A stretch of 64,000 nt of DNA from Forficula auricularia (GCA_024734495.1 JALMQS010000073.1:3966985-4030984); one strand, 5' to 3'. Shown: positions 22,196-34,416, counted from the stretch's first letter. Translations and numbers: made by a program. Notes: generated by a model not told the origin, from the sequence alone.

Positions 22196-23186
22196 ACCCT
22201 CCTGATTACATTAGAAAATATTTTTTATTGATGAAGAATTCCATTTATTAGATTAATAATAAATAAATCCTTTATTCCTCGACCTGCTTATAGAAGCACA
22301 ACGGTGGCTAGGTCAACCAAACATCAATACAATTTAATTACAACAAATTAACAAATAATAAACAAATAAAAAAATTAGTTTAGGCACCAAACCGAGAAAA
22401 AGATTGGAAATCTTCCTTGTCCAATGTCGATGTAGCAATGGAGGATTGGCTTGTAGCTGGCGGTATTAAATAAATTAAACATCAAAATTGTATCTGGCTT
22501 TTTAATAAAAATTTACTACCGCTCACTCTTTATTTGGAGGTGGTCTAAAGTCGGCTTAAGCAGAATTTGTGTGACAAAGAAGCTATTTCTTGTTTTGCCA
22601 AGTTTCGTCAGCTAATTTAGTTTTCTTCGGGACGTTGGCTGGTGGATAGGTTAAGGGAGGGGTATCTTTCAAAATTCTTCAAATCGCATTTGCGGCCTCT
22701 CGGCTTTATTTTACTCTTCGAAAATGAATTTCTCTACAATCCAATCCAACTCAAAGACAATCATTCTCTACTCTTGTTTGTCTTTTTGTTTTTATTTTGC
22801 TATATATTTTCTCAACATTAAAGAGCGGGATTTTAAAAGAAATGTGGAAAAATTTGCTTGGAATAAGGAAAAATAAATGGGAATAATTACGTCAACCCAG
22901 CCTTAGGTATGTGGCTCTGGAATCATTCACTATGGCAAGTGACATCCCACCCACACTTCTTCCATAAAGTTATTTTATATTAGAGGAATAAACAATCACC
23001 TGATTGATTTCTCATATTATAAAAATCAATCGTATGATCTCGAAGTCGTTTGACAGTATAGGAATCTGGGTGTGATCTTCTTTTAAAATCCATATTTAAG
23101 ATATTTGGTGAAAGTATTTCAGGTTAATGGGATTTATATATAGGCCAACAAAGGGATTTAAAAACATTTAAAGTATGAAATTATAC
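22196..23186. other. no gene recognised
   Basis: 22260-22560 has mixed composition (CCTCGACCTGCTTATAGAAG, ATGGAGGATTGGCTTGTAGC) and could be LINE 3' UTR or other repeat sequence on the minus strand. I cannot assign it. The remainder is AT-rich. Confidence 0.35.
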
Positions 23187-24514
23187 TTAAAATTATTGGA
23201 TAAAAAATACTTGGTAGGTTTCACATTAAGATAAAAAATAAATTCGTTTTATTTTTATATCTTAACGAGCTGCTCAGGAGTGCCTTCGGCACGCCCACTA
23301 GAGCTCGGCCTTGCGGGCAGCGTCTCGGCATGTTATTATTAGGCCTGTAATATATATTTGTACTATTTTGCCCCTTCTTTCGCCCCCACGCACTCATTTT
23401 GGATTTTGATTTTTACAGCATACATTTTATATAGTCTTAAAAACTAACATTACAAAATTGATCTATATCAGAGAGTATTAATTTTTTGCCCCCACTCACA
23501 TTTTAGGAGGTTGAAATTATTTTTTGAATATTGCAAATAAATAACTCTCAGTTTTCTAAAGAGTAAATGTACAAAAAAGCTGAAAATTTCTATATTTTGA
23601 CCCCCCCCCCCCCCCCCCTTTCGCCCCCATACAGTCAATTTTGATAGTTTATTTTTACAAGAATAGTTTCTTGAAGTATTTAAGAATAACTCTATTAAAG
23701 TTGATCAAGATCGAAGTTTTTAGTTTTTGCGCCTACTCACATTTTGGATAGTTAAGGGGGAGGGGGGGGGGTCAGATTACAAAAAATCTTAAAATTATTT
23801 TTTAGATATTTGCAAATAAATAACTCTCAGCTATCTAAAAGGTAAATGTACTAAAAAACTAAAAATTTCTATAATACCCCCCATCGCCCCCCATACAGTC
23901 AATTTTGATAGTTGATTTTTACAGGAATAGTTTCTTGAGTAATAAAGAATAACTCTACAAAATTTGATCAAGATCGGAGAGAGTTTTAATTTTTGCAACT
24001 CGCATTTTGGATAGTTGGGAGTCGAATTCTGAAAAAATCCTGAAATTAGTTTTTAGATATTTGTATTTAGAATTTTATTAAATAGAAATCAAGTAGATAT
24101 CTTATCGTTCTTAATTGAAAATGCATAAATAGTGTAAACACATTGCAAAGATATTTTGCCTCTTTTGACCCTTTAGGGGTCGAATTTCAAAAAATCCTGA
24201 AAATACTTTTTGGATATTTTAATTTAGTATTTTTATAAGTAAAAATAAGTAGATATTTTATCGTCCTTAAGAGATATCGCATAATCAGTGAAAACACACT
24301 TTGCCCCTTTTGACCCCCTTAGGGGTCGAATTTCGAAAAATCCTTTCTTAGTGAGCCCCTATGTCACAGATGTAATATCCTCTCCAAATTTCATGTTTCT
24401 ATGTCCAGTGGTTCTGGCTGTTTTGATGATGAGTGAGTGAGTGAGTGTATCGGGCAAAGAATTTTATATATATAGATGTGAAACCTACCAAGTATTTTTT
24501 ATCCAATAATTTTA
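23187..24514. repeat. 38-bp inverted repeats flanking a 1.25-kb GC-headed insert
   Basis: GGATAAAAAATACTTGGTAG (arm 23187-23225) and its reverse complement (24476-24514) match over about 38 bp. The arms end in the same GGTAGGTTTCACA text as the hammerhead fold-back at 26945-27103. Between them sits a non-coding element. It starts with the GC module (23265-23328), continues with diverged repeats of CATACAGTCAATTTTGATAG, and ends with GAGT microsatellite (about 24436-24449) and GGGCAAAGAATTTTATATAT. A related 3' half occurs on the minus strand at 54630-56130. Confidence 0.7.
23265..23328 (+). ncRNA. GC-rich structured module, copy 2
   Basis: ACGAGCTGCT, hairpin GTGCC-TTC-GGCAC (23280-23292, C-UUCG-G loop), GAGCTCGGCC, GGGCAGCGTCTCGG. 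The second hairpin is shortened compared with copy 3. Downstream sequence differs from copies 1, 4 and 5. Confidence 0.5.
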
Positions 24515-25681
24515 AAAAATGTTTCACCAAGTTCCACAACACCAAATTCCTTAAAAACTATTGAAATTATACTATTTATATCTAACCTTAGTTAGCTGCA
24601 TAAACACTCGGATTTATATGAGCAATTGGAAAGTATTCAAAAGATTTTCGGCCTATAATTTAAAAATAGAAATATTAGATATGTATTTTTTTGAGCTCAG
24701 AACAATCAAAGGGCTCCATTTTTAGGAGATTAGAAGAAAACAATTGGCTTTAGTATTTTTATATAGTACATTAGTAAATAATATAATGAAAATTACTTGA
24801 AAATATTTGAATCAATACTAGCGTATCGAATTATAAGACTCGAAGAACTTTTAGATTGTACTTATGATATAGAAATTATAATACTCAGAATTACTAACAA
24901 TTATTTGTACCAAATTGATACATCTTTTTCTGTAATATATAACGTCAATGAAAAGGAATTTTAGTAGCATGAGTTGTGATGAAAGAAAAATATTACATTA
25001 TTAAATTTTAAATATGATCTACATTTTTACCATCTACTCGTGTATGCCTACATAATAATAATTAAAAAAACTTCCAATTATAATAGCTTAAGATTTAACA
25101 TATATAGGTATATACCTAAATTCTAGGATTGATTGCACTACTGTTGTCTAAATTGACTCTGAACAGGTAAAGAATCGTTTATTTTAATGAAAAATGGAGG
25201 AAATAGTAAAAACGTTTTCACTAGCTAGACCCGCAGCAAGTAATTCTTTTTTACATATTTTGTCTGAATTTTAGTGAAGTCATTTAATTGAATATTCTCT
25301 ATGTCTATAACAAGTATTGTTTTGGTCCAAGTGCAAAAGGCAAAAGGCCATTTCTAGAATAATAAAAATTAAGAAATTAATTTTTAATAGTCTGTAACAT
25401 GTATTTGGCATCCTTGTAATGCCTAAATGAAAAGAAATTATTTATTAGTAATTTTCCTCTATCACATTTTAGTGAAAGAATCGCTCACCAGGACATCTAT
25501 TAAATAATAAAAAACATGATAATTTTATCAAGTCTCAATACGCTAGAGCTTGCCTAGTAATGAATAATAAACTTAAATATAAATTGTTATTTTATGCTAT
25601 ATATGACCTCACCCATCTCGAGAAAATCATTCAAAATATTATGTTTTCTTTATTTCTGAACCGGAAATCGCAAAGCTAGAG
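24515..25681. other. AT-rich, no gene recognised
   Basis: Stops in all frames at chance frequency. No repeat boundary or RNA gene seen. Confidence 0.4.
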
Positions 25682-25891
25682 AGCTCAATTTTTTTTTTTT
25701 TTTTTTTTTTTTATTTATTTAATGTCACCGGGAACAAAGCCCATTTAGACAGCACATAAGTAAAGTGTTAGTAGGGTTAGTGAGGGAGCCGAGTTTTTAG
25801 CCGGTAGAAATTTTTATTTTGCCAGCCAGGATCGATGCCGAAGCGAGGCCAGTGTGTTAGCAGACTGAGCCAACCCGACTCTCCAGCTCAA
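25682..25891 (-). mobile_element. tRNA-derived SINE with target duplication (SINE family C)
   Basis: The SINE is 25689-25884 on the minus strand, bounded by the direct repeat AGCTCAA (25682-25688, 25885-25891). Read on the minus strand it starts with a tRNA-like head, GTTGGCTCAGTCTGCTAA (box A-like), has GGCATCGATCC (box B-like) about 30 bases on, and ends in a long poly(A) (T-run at about 25689-25712). About 196 bp, a usual insect SINE size. Confidence 0.75.
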
Positions 25892-26944
25892 AAATATCTT
25901 AAGAATACAAATGTTTTGGCACAAGAAAGGACTTTCTACAACTTTCGTTTATGAGTTATTGTAGGTATCGGAATCTTGACAGACACAGAAAAATAGAAAA
26001 AAATCATTGATAAAATTATTTTTCTCCACATTTCAGAAATTTTAAGTAAAATAAGAAAATACTTGCTGCTTCTCAAGCGTAACGTGGAATGGTTAAATGA
26101 ATAATTTTAATTGGTATAACTTTATTTGGAAAGTACAATAGTTTCTATATTTACGAGAGTAATTGGCTACCGCGTAAATGAAGCCATGGAAAACTTAATA
26201 TGGTTAACTTTTATTCTATACTATATAAAGAATAATTTGTTGTTAGATATTAGCCTTTCAACCTTCTTTTGTGTATGATAAAATAAATAAGTGAAAGTAA
26301 ACCTGAAGGCAGAAGTGAAAACTTTTTTAAGACTCGATACCATCACAAATTTTTGTGATTCAACAATTTTTGTTTTTTCAGTGAATCATTTGAACTAGAA
26401 ACATAGCAGTTAAGCCTAAATTATTATTAAAAACTTCCATGGAACTAGAAAGTTGTTTTACTAAAAAATAAAAGAGTTAATTTCCTCTGCTTGAGAAGCC
26501 AATAGAAAATTTTGTTTAAATGTAATAAGGGTTGTATTTCTATTGAATTCTATGAGAGAGATAGCATTTTGGCACTTGGGTTCAATTTCTAAGGGGACGA
26601 CAGCCTAAGTCCGCTCTAATTTTTTCGCTGACTGCGCGGTACAAAAGTATATGGGAGCAAAAATGTTCAAAACGTATGCAAAAGTGTACAAGTGGGAGGT
26701 CCTTTGCCGATTTCAAAAAATTTTACTTTTTTTTGTGAAATTTGGATTTTTTTCATTTTTAGATGCAATTCTTTTATAAAATGAAATAAGAAAAAAAAAT
26801 GGTGGACAAGTCAATTGTGGGCAGAATACAAAAAGGGCTGTACAACTTTCGAAAAATTAATGCGAGGCCACGCATTCGAGCAGCTTAAAGAGAACATTGA
26901 CGAGAGCCCTTCTAACATGCTCTAGACATTATCTATAACCTCTC
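25892..26944. other. AT-rich, no gene recognised
   Basis: About 26565-26610 has GGCACTTGGGTTCAATTTCT, a weak member of the GGTTCGATTCC relic family. About 26470-26500 (TCCTCTGCTTGAGAAGC) recalls the TCCTCTGCTTGATGCAA repeats at 33400 and 50450. No gene. Confidence 0.4.
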
Positions 26945-27103
26945 ATAATAATAAAACTAAGATACGAGGTAGGTTTCACAAAAAAGAAATAAAACAAAAT
27001 TGAGTTTTAAATTCGATATATTTCGGGGGTTAGCCCATCATCAGGAGTCTAAGAAAACTGATTACATAGTGAAACCTACCTCGTATCTTAGTTTTATTAT
27101 TAT
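26945..27103. repeat. fold-back element with hammerhead-like core in the loop
   Basis: Perfect 35-bp inverted arms at 26945-26979 and 27069-27103 (ATAATAATAAAACTAAGATA and complement). The 89-base loop contains the ribozyme-like core on the minus strand (27021-27044). Confidence 0.8.
27021..27044 (-). ncRNA. hammerhead-like ribozyme core 1
   Basis: The minus strand reads CTGATGA, T, GGG-loop-CCC, GAAA, then TATATC, where a short stem III and an AUC-type cleavage triplet can be drawn. One extra base separates CTGATGA from stem II, as in all the other copies here. Activity untested. Confidence 0.55.
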
Positions 27104-27161
27104 ATTAAAATGTTTCACCTAGAACCAACACCGAACTCCTTAAAAGTTATAACCTCTCAGA

Positions 27162-27497
27162 TTAAACAGAGAACACTTTCTTTGACTTTCTTTTACAAAC
27201 GTCTTCTCTGTCTTCAAAAGCGAAATTATGTTTTTCGGAGATAGTTTGCAATGCCAAAGCCGATTTTGGTTCCAATTTGGCACATGACAAAAATGCTCTC
27301 GCAGACACTTGTAACTTATGTAATTGTATTACAATTGTTTCAGACCTTGACAATGCTCTCGAGTAGACCGAAACCAGACAGCCATGGTGGTCGGCCAAAA
27401 TAAAAATATTTCCACATGAAGAAAGATCTAAATAATATTTGAATCTTCTTTGTAAAAAAGCCTTACATCCGCTTACCCTGACAAGTAAAGTCTCCAA
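27162..27497 (-). CDS. unrecognised 111-codon ORF, possibly a relic
   Basis: The composition is more protein-like than that of chance frames in this window: balanced residues, with FKYYLDLSSCGNIFILADHH, SRALSRSETIVIQL and TISEKHNFAFEDRED. It starts at ATG and ends in stop. No family was recognised and no promoter or introns were identified. It sits next to repeats, so a transposon-protein fragment is as likely as an exon of a host gene. Confidence 0.3.
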   Translation of the reverse strand: METLLVRVSGCKAFLQRRFKYYLDLSSCGNIFILADHHGCLVSVYSRALSRSETIVIQLHKLQVSARAFLSCAKLEPKSALALQTISEKHNFAFEDREDVCKRKSKKVFSV

Positions 27498-28095
27498 AAA
27501 TCTCTTTATATTAAATTAAATTGCCCAGTTTCCTTAATAACTGTTAAAATTTTGATATATGATGCACCTACTAGCTAGTCCCTGTAGCTTCCCTCCGGGC
27601 AACACCTAGGCCATGCGGGCGCTGTTTTTATCTTGGTCATATAATAATAATAATAATTAAGCAAATCTAACTAAAAATTAACAAATTCCCTTTAAAAGAT
27701 TTTTCATTTTTTTTTAAACCTCCCCCACTTTCAGCATTGCAAACTTATGGTAAATCAAACTAACCCACTCATTTAAGTAAAGGCTTCTTTCTTACTAAAG
27801 TTTTACAATCTTGAGTTTCTGAGATTTGAAATTTAATACTTTAGATTTTATGTAAAATCAAAATCTTGATTTGGTCATTCTTTCCTATTTCTCCGCTAGA
27901 TGCCGGGGCATTCAAGATTTAATTTTACATTATTTTTTGAAGTTGTTTTCCCCTTGATCACTACTCGCACATTTTAGGTAGTCAATTTTGCACCAATAGT
28001 TTTTCGAGTCAAAGTGTAGCTGTATCAAATATGGTTCAGATCTGTCAAAGGGCTTAGTAGTGTATAGCGACCTCCTCACAAACTTCCTCTTTTTA
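27498..28095. other. no gene; GC-rich relic at about 27577-27640
   Basis: TAGCTTCCCTCCGGGCAACA and CATGCGGGCGCTGTTTTTAT look like a decayed GC module. The rest is AT-rich. Confidence 0.35.
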
Positions 28096-28800
28096 ACCGA
28101 CTTCAAAAAAGGAGGAGGTTCTCTATTCGACTGATTTTTTTTTTTTTTGTGCCTATGTTACCTCATATCTCCGCCAATTGTCAACCGATTTTGAAAATTT
28201 TTTTGCATTAGGTCCAAGTCTAGCTTCAAATTTGGTCCCATTTTTTTCGTTTTTTTCATAGGTATTAGACCTTTTTTTATTAGGTTTGTTTAGACCTAAC
28301 CTCTTTGTTTATGAACCGATTTCGATGGTTCTTTTTTTATCCGAAAGGGGGTGTCTCAGGGATGGTGTCATATTAATTTGGTCAAGTTCTGATGATATGA
28401 TCACTATTAATAACATCACTAAAAAGAGAAAAATAAAAATAATTTTTAAGAAAAAAATAAATACCGACTTCAAAAAATTAAATGCAACAAATAAAATACA
28501 TTAAAAGGTATAAAATAATTATTATCTTATTTAGTTACAACTAAACAACGAAATATTAACATGAAATTACTTTTTGAAGTTGGTGCCAAACATATACCTT
28601 TTATGAATCGCACTCGACGGATCTTACTTAGTACGTTTGGCGGGTACGCTCGCTTATAGGTATAGTTTGTTTGGTACCGACTTCAAAAAGTAATTTCATG
28701 TTAATATTTCGTCGTTTAGTTGTAACTAAATAAGATAATAATTATTTTATACCTTTTAGTGTATTTTATTTGTTGCATTTAATTTTTTGAAGTCGGTTTT
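28096..28800 (+). repeat. ACCGACTTC fold-back element, copy B
   Basis: The outer arm starts ACCGACTTCAAAAAAGGAGG. Inner palindrome arms lie at about 28463-28586 and 28671-28798. The loop (about 28587-28670) runs ACATATACC...TAGTTTGTTTGG, inverted relative to the outer arm when compared with copy A. The short ORF 28286-28504 is part of the repeat and is not a gene. Confidence 0.8.
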
Positions 28801-30250
28801 TATTTTTTTCTTAAAAATTATTTTTATTATGTACAGATATTAATTCAAAAATAATTATAATTGCATGGTCAACAGGTAAATAAACATATTGTATTTGAAA
28901 ATAAATTCTTTATTGTTTTATTAACTAAAATACTTCTTACACTTACAAGTTACAAAAATCAAAGGGGATCAAATAATTGGCGTACTCGTAATTAGTTACT
29001 GCCCAGTCCGCAGTGGAAATTCTCAGTAAATCATCGGAACGGCATCCCCACTTTGTTCTATTTGTCTTTTCTGCCAGAATCAGATACTGACATTTCCTAG
29101 ACCACTCTTAAACCCTTCTATTGACGGTCTTTAGCTACTTTTCCAGGCACATACTTCACATGAAATATCTTTATTACCTTCTTCACTTCCAGCATCCTAC
29201 GAAAGATGTTCCAATATTATCAAGATATGTGTGGTGTTAAGTTGTATCTGTCATGTGAATAGGAGCATAGGGACCTAAGTGGTGCTTTTGGTTGAAATCT
29301 TCATGAACACCGAGAAGTGTGAGCTTCATATCCATTGAGGGTCTCGCGCAGTTGAGGACCATAAATTATTGACACTAGTGGCTCTCCAAACCGAGTTCTC
29401 GCGTAATTAGTAATAGCTATATAATTTATTAATATCCCGAAATGCAATATTTACAAAATAGACATTTCTTTAATAAACAAATGTTTTACAATACATTTTT
29501 ACTTTAAAAAAAACTGATTTCATTGTGCTCTCATATTTATGCTTTCATTGATTTGGCGAGCTATTCTCTTTTTTATGTTTTCAAAGTATCTTTTTTCACT
29601 TTTTTAGGAGAATCTCACTAGAAAATGATTTTCGTTAAATAGGATGAGTGGTAAATTTATAGAAATTAATTTGATTGATAATTTAAATAGAATTCTATTT
29701 ATAAATATTGTCTAGATTTAGCTTACTTCGCTAGTAATTATAACAATAATATTGTATTTCGTCACAGTCAATTGACATAACGCTTTCAGGGTATTTATTT
29801 ATGTAGGTATTAATACTAGAATTGATTTTCAAAGGGATAATTATAAATTTAATTTATAATGTGAATTAGATTCCATTGTGTTATGTGTACTTTGATGAAA
29901 CATTAATCTTCATATTATCCATTGTAATTATAGACAAAAATAGAAAGTTCTCAATAGTTTTGAAAATTCCACTCTGATTAAAAAGTATTTAAAAAATTCA
30001 GGTTTGAAAAATATTTATTAATTATAAAATATATAGGAAGCATTTGAATTAAGCCATCTATCTTTTTATGTCTAATCTATAATTTCTCATAAATTAACAA
30101 TATATTAAACGCATGTGATTTTTCCCCCCGTGGTAGAACTGTTTCTACTAATTAGATTTCAATAAAAAATTTCAAACAGTTAAAATTTAACTAGAACTTG
30201 AGTTTGAGAATCAGATGTTAGTTTCACGGTGATTGGAAAAAGGAACAAAA
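28801..30250. other. AT-rich, no gene recognised
   Basis: 28960-29360 has mixed composition (e.g. TAGTTACTGCCCAGTCCGCA, ACCGAGAAGTGTGAGCTTCA) but only short frames and no recognised domain. Nothing else seen. Confidence 0.4.
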
Positions 30251-30890
30251 TGGGGCACTTGCCCCTCATAAAATCTTTGTAGAGGGGTGAAGTAATTATC
30301 ATATTTTTAGATATTAAAAAAAAATGTTTTTCTCTCTATTTTAAATATGTAAACTAAACTCTAATTCTCGAGGAATTGAAATTTTATTTTTTTATTAAAA
30401 TTGAACAATTTTCATGTAGAGTTTTCTGCGTAACAAAACGTCTTTGGAGACAGGATACAAAAAGTATTATTATTTTTTTTTTTTAATATTTTGAAGTAAT
30501 TATGTTTTTTCTCCTCGATCTGAAATATACTATTCAAAATATTTTTCTATCAAAATTGAAAAATGTTTCATTAAAGTGTGTAACATTTTCCCTTTAGAAA
30601 GACGATGCAAAAAGTATTTTTTTTTAAATCATATAATGTTTGTTTCATCCAAATGAAGTATATACCTGACTATTCCAAATAATTATAATTCTCAAAGAAT
30701 TGAAATAATATTTTTCTATTAAAAATGAAAAAAGTTTAATTAGGGTTCTCCCTGTGTAACATTTTCCCTTTAGAGAGAGAGAGTGCAAAAAGTATTTTTT
30801 TTCGAAATATTTAAAGGACATAATGCTTTTTCTCATCTATATGAAGTATAATATTCAAAATAATTAAAATTCTCCGAGAATTGAAATATC
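30251..30890. repeat. degenerate tandem repeat, about 150-180 bp units
   Basis: GCAAAAAGTATTTTTTTT-like text recurs near 30459, 30608 and 30785. In each unit it is followed by an AAGTAATTATG or ATAATGYTTTTTCTC segment, TGAARTATAATATTCAAAAT and ATTGAAATATTTTTCTAT. Three to four units, diverged. Confidence 0.6.
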
Positions 30891-31296
30891 ATGATGGTGC
30901 CTTCTACTGAATTAGGGCTGAGAGGATTTCACAAAATATTATCAACCGGTTGGCAGGGAAATTACATTTTGGTCGAAAAGTACCCGAAATCTATGAATAG
31001 AACTACGATAGTTCAATTATTAATTAATATTTATTTTATCCCCTTAAAAGTAATCACCCTTAGATGCTAATATTGGTAACTGAATCAAATTTTTAAAAAT
31101 TTTCAAATTGTATTTATTAATTTAAACATGTTCATGAATACTAAGATAAGAAACTCCAATTGAATTTAACGGTTTGTGAAAAAAAATTATTTATAGAATT
31201 CTATAAAGAAAAAATACAGTCTAAACTAATCGAATTTTCAAAATTTGTATAAAAATATACACAAAATACATTACAAAAGTAAACTTATTTTATGCC

Positions 31297-31507
31297 TGCT
31301 CATTTAGGGCCGCATTAAGCCATGTGGAGGCCCCCAGGCAATACAAGTCTCGGGGCTCTCTCCCCTTATATATAAGTAGGTCTCTAGGTAGGTGAGTAGC
31401 ATTTAAAGTATTTTATTTAACCATACCTATAACAACACCAATTTTGGGTTGGGGGACATGGGCAGTTACCTATATTGCCTATTGGATAATGCGGCCCTGT
31501 GCTCATT
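31297..31507. mobile_element. hAT-like MITE with 8-bp target duplication
   Basis: Direct repeats TGCTCATT (31297-31304 and 31500-31507) flank a 195-bp element. Its ends are TAGGGCCGCATTA on the left and, on the minus strand, CAGGGCCGCATTA on the right. Flanks match repeats at about 15115-15190 and 21765-21840. No coding capacity. Confidence 0.8.
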
Positions 31508-31617
31508 GTTAATAGCCGGTTAGCACAAACCATAAGATTTAAACCAAACGGTTCGTGGGAACCGGTCCGAACAGGTATGAAAGCATCCTCAATCAGGATT
31601 GTTATGTATAGTTTTTA

Positions 31618-31735
31618 TCGAGGGGTGACCCGCGACCTAATATCGTGTACACCTACTTCAACTTCCACTTTCATTTCCAAGTAGAAGGCAGTATGAAGGA
31701 GCATTATCTAATGAATTCCAAAATAATTCCACATT
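31618..31735 (+). repeat. TCGAGGGGTGAACC MITE, half copy
   Basis: It starts TCGAGGGGTGACCCGCGACC, followed by CTTCCACTTTCATTTCCAAG and ATCTAATGAATTCCAAAATA. It corresponds to one half of the complete 168-bp copy at 60740-60907. Confidence 0.65.
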
Positions 31736-31745
31736 TTTTTGTTTA

Positions 31746-32010
31746 TGATATTTATGTGAAAAGAAGATACACCAAAAGATGGATCCCCTAAAGGCCTGGA
31801 TTGGCCCTCCATCGTGAAAATAAGAAAAAGAGGGAATTTTATGGACTGGGAAGAAGTTGAAGGTATCTGTGGATGCGAGTCTTAAACAGCTGAAGGTTAT
31901 AAGTTGCGGGGAAGACGGTGGCTGGGAGCGAGTTCCAGTCGCTGGAGGTTATAAGGATAAAAGAGTTGGCGAAAGCGTTGGTTCGACTTTTATCCAATTT
32001 GACAGCGTCT
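31746..32010 (-). pseudogene. jockey-like LINE 3' end (C-terminus and 3' UTR)
   Basis: The minus-strand frame ending at 31839 carries SRTNAFANSFILITSSDWNS and TYNLQLFKTRIHRYLQLLP, the C-terminus of jockey-type proteins. The 3' UTR (31746-31838) contains TTTTCACGATGGAGGGCCAA and GGCCTTTAGGGGATCCATCT. This tail also forms the 3' end of SINE family A (58932-59297 and 44255-44615). 5'-truncated. Confidence 0.8.
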
Positions 32011-32045
32011 CCTATTAGTTTAAAAAATGTTAGTAGAATATTTAA

Positions 32046-32300
32046 ATACCAGCTGCGAAGCCCGCCTTCGGCGGGCATTCCAATGGCCTGAAAAAGTATC
32101 CCCTGGATTTCCGTATCCCCCTCTCGGTACGCCACTGGCATTGTCAAAATTGAGGACAGGCCAAAATGTTTTTCTAATTACCCCACGTCGTAATGATATA
32201 ATTTATAATTATTATCACCGTCCCCTCGGTACGCCATTTGTAATGTCAAGATTGAGAACAGGCCAAAATGGTTTCTATTCGGTGAATATAATAGTAGATA
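32046..32300. repeat. UUCG hairpin and short direct repeats
   Basis: GCCCGCC-TTC-GGCGGGC (32060-32076) is a perfect 7-bp hairpin with a C-UUCG-G loop. It is followed by two roughly 48-bp direct repeats (about 32121-32168 and 32222-32269) sharing CTCGGTACGCCA and GAGRACAGGCCAAAATG. Confidence 0.6.
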
Positions 32301-33690
32301 AATGACAATTAATAAAATAATTTATAATCATTTTCGAAAGACCCCCCCCCCTCTAACTTCCTACTATTAAATTATTTTTGAATTCCCCCATATTTATTTA
32401 ACGCCAAAACAAGGCCAATCAGAGAGATCATGCCGTCCTCATATTCTTTAAGCTCTTTATAATAGTAGATTAGTTGTGAAATTTCACGGTCAATTGATTA
32501 AAAATTTAAACATTCTCATTAGAATGGGCAGCCGACCTAGATTACATTTTGGCCCATGGGTTCACTTCCGAAAATAGTGAATACATCCCTTATTTTTCTG
32601 ACACGTGTAAAAAATTATCGATAACAGCTCCTATTCAATAGAAGACACACTCGTTAATTTTCTAAGAAATATACTTCTCTGATTTGATTACAAAAATCTA
32701 TGTAGATGTATTTATATATCTGCTGAGAAATAGTGTTCAAAACAAATTTCTGAACGCTAATCCAGACTGCAGAGCATTTCAAGTAAACAAAAATATATTT
32801 TCTGCATGAATGTGATAATATTTCGATTGAATAGCTCTATTAAAATATTTTAATTCTCTGCTTTCTTTCTCTTCATTTATCCGCATTTTATCTCTAGCTT
32901 TCTCTCCTCTGATTGAATAATAATTGGAGAGCATAAATTCATGACCGCAACGCTGAAAGGTAAATACACCCAGAGAGCGAATTTTATAAGCTGTCGTGGA
33001 AACTCAGATAAACACTCTACGATGGCTTGTTTTATAATTAATGTAAGCTGAATAATATGCATTTCGAATTCATAAATTCATCATAGCAATTATTAAAGGT
33101 ATTACAAATTAAGATTGGAACCCCCACAAATGGAGATTTCCTCAACAGGTTAGAATCATTTAATTTCATGCATTAATCATTTCATTGAGAGGTATTCGTT
33201 CCGAGGGGGAAGTACTCTCGCTTGGCTTTTTTCCGTTTAACCCTTTCTAATTCTGATTAGGACATTCGGATTTCGGAAAAGTTATACTTAAAAAGGCTAA
33301 TATGAGTTGAGATAACTTAAGCAGCACTATTGATAATTGAAAAGATTATGTTTTGTCGAGAGTAGCGGAATTGTTAATTTATAAAGAGAAATAAATGAGG
33401 TTGTCCTCTGCTTGATGAAAACAAACTCACATATTTGTAATTGATTTATTTCTGACTATAATTTCAAAGGTTTGATCTCCATCATAAGTCTTTTTAATTA
33501 GAAATAGTTTTTCTGCTGTCTGTCTCATGGGTTCAAATACACGATTGGATGGAAGTAAATTCGTATTTTTGGAATAACAAACTCGTCTGTTACCAACTAA
33601 CTATCTATTACATCATAATTAATTTATCTATATCCAATCGGATATTTGAATCCACGAGGTATAATAGATAAAATATTTCTAATTAATAAG
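32301..33690. other. AT-rich; hammerhead-associated repeat relic at about 33338-33500
   Basis: 33338-33500 has TGTCGAGAGTAGCGGAATTG, GTTGTCCTCTGCTTGATGAA and a decayed core (minus strand CTTATGATGG ... TTTGAAA). It is the same repeat as the tandem units at 50186-50480. No gene in the rest. Confidence 0.45.
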
Positions 33691-34133
33691 ACTGGCGATG
33701 AAGGTCAAACTTTCGAAAGGGGCCATCCACAAATTACGTCACACGTTAAGGGGGGGGGGGGGGGGATCAACAATGTGTGACATCGTGTGACAAGGGGGGT
33801 GACGAGGCATAAGCTTCGTGACGTCACATGTATAAATCTAAAGTATTAAAACTCAACTCTAACGAAAAATTTTAAAATGTCCATGGACACAAAATGATTA
33901 AATTTTCTAACGTTCATTTGATTTCTTATGTTTTTTAAAATTTTTAAAATTCTTGATTTATTAATGATTTTATGAAAAAAGATTTTAAATGCTGTTTTAA
34001 TTTAATAATTTCTAAATTTAAAATGGCAAAATGTGTGACGTCACACCAGGCGAAGAGGGGGGGGGGGGGGGGGGGGGGTCACACAAATATGACCACCTAT
34101 GACAAGGACGGAGGTTTGACCCTCATCACCAGT
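33691..34133. mobile_element. MITE-like element with 20-bp terminal inverted repeats
   Basis: Ends are ACTGGCGATGAAGGTCAAAC (33691) and its near complement GTTTGACCCTCATCACCAGT (34114-34133). Inside each end are a long poly-G run (about 33750-33765, 34059-34078) and GTGTGACGTCACA-type text. No credible protein. Target duplication not clear. Confidence 0.65.
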
Positions 34134-34258
34134 ATTTTTAATTATAAATATTTTATCGCCAAATTGTCGTGTGGTGATTTTTACTAAATTATGCACAAAA
34201 TAATACATTTCAAACAATCATGATTGTTCACGGTATTTGGTTGAGAATTATAAAAAAA

Positions 34259-34416
34259 ATTGAAGGAGACAATAAAAGAGTGTGTCTTTTGCTGGAATTA
34301 TAAATTTTATTTATAACGAGCCTATAGTTTCGAGGTCTTTCCCCTCTTCATCAGTCTATTACAATTGATTCACTTAATTCCAGCAGAAGACACACTATTT
34401 TATTGTCGCCTTCAAT
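34259..34416. repeat. fold-back element with hammerhead-like core in the loop
   Basis: Arms of roughly 43 bp (34259-34303 and 34374-34416; GACAATAAAAGAGTGTGTCT and complement, a few mismatches). Ribozyme-like core on the minus strand in the loop. Same family as 35925-36065. Confidence 0.75.
34328..34354 (-). ncRNA. hammerhead-like ribozyme core 2
   Basis: The minus strand reads CTGATGA, A, GAGG-loop-CCTC, GAAAC, TATAGGC. A 2-bp stem III with UAUA loop is possible, but the usual U of the cleavage triplet is G, so cleavage here is doubtful. Confidence 0.5.

Noticed and set aside
28286..28504. 72-codon ORF resembling those at 52871 and 63593
   Set aside because: Recurs because it lies in the ACCGACTTC fold-back outer arm. 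Frames differ and end at random.
33465..33500. Hammerhead core in the 33.4-kb relic
   Set aside because: CTTATGA in place of CUGANGA and an unpaired stem II. Treated as a decayed copy only.
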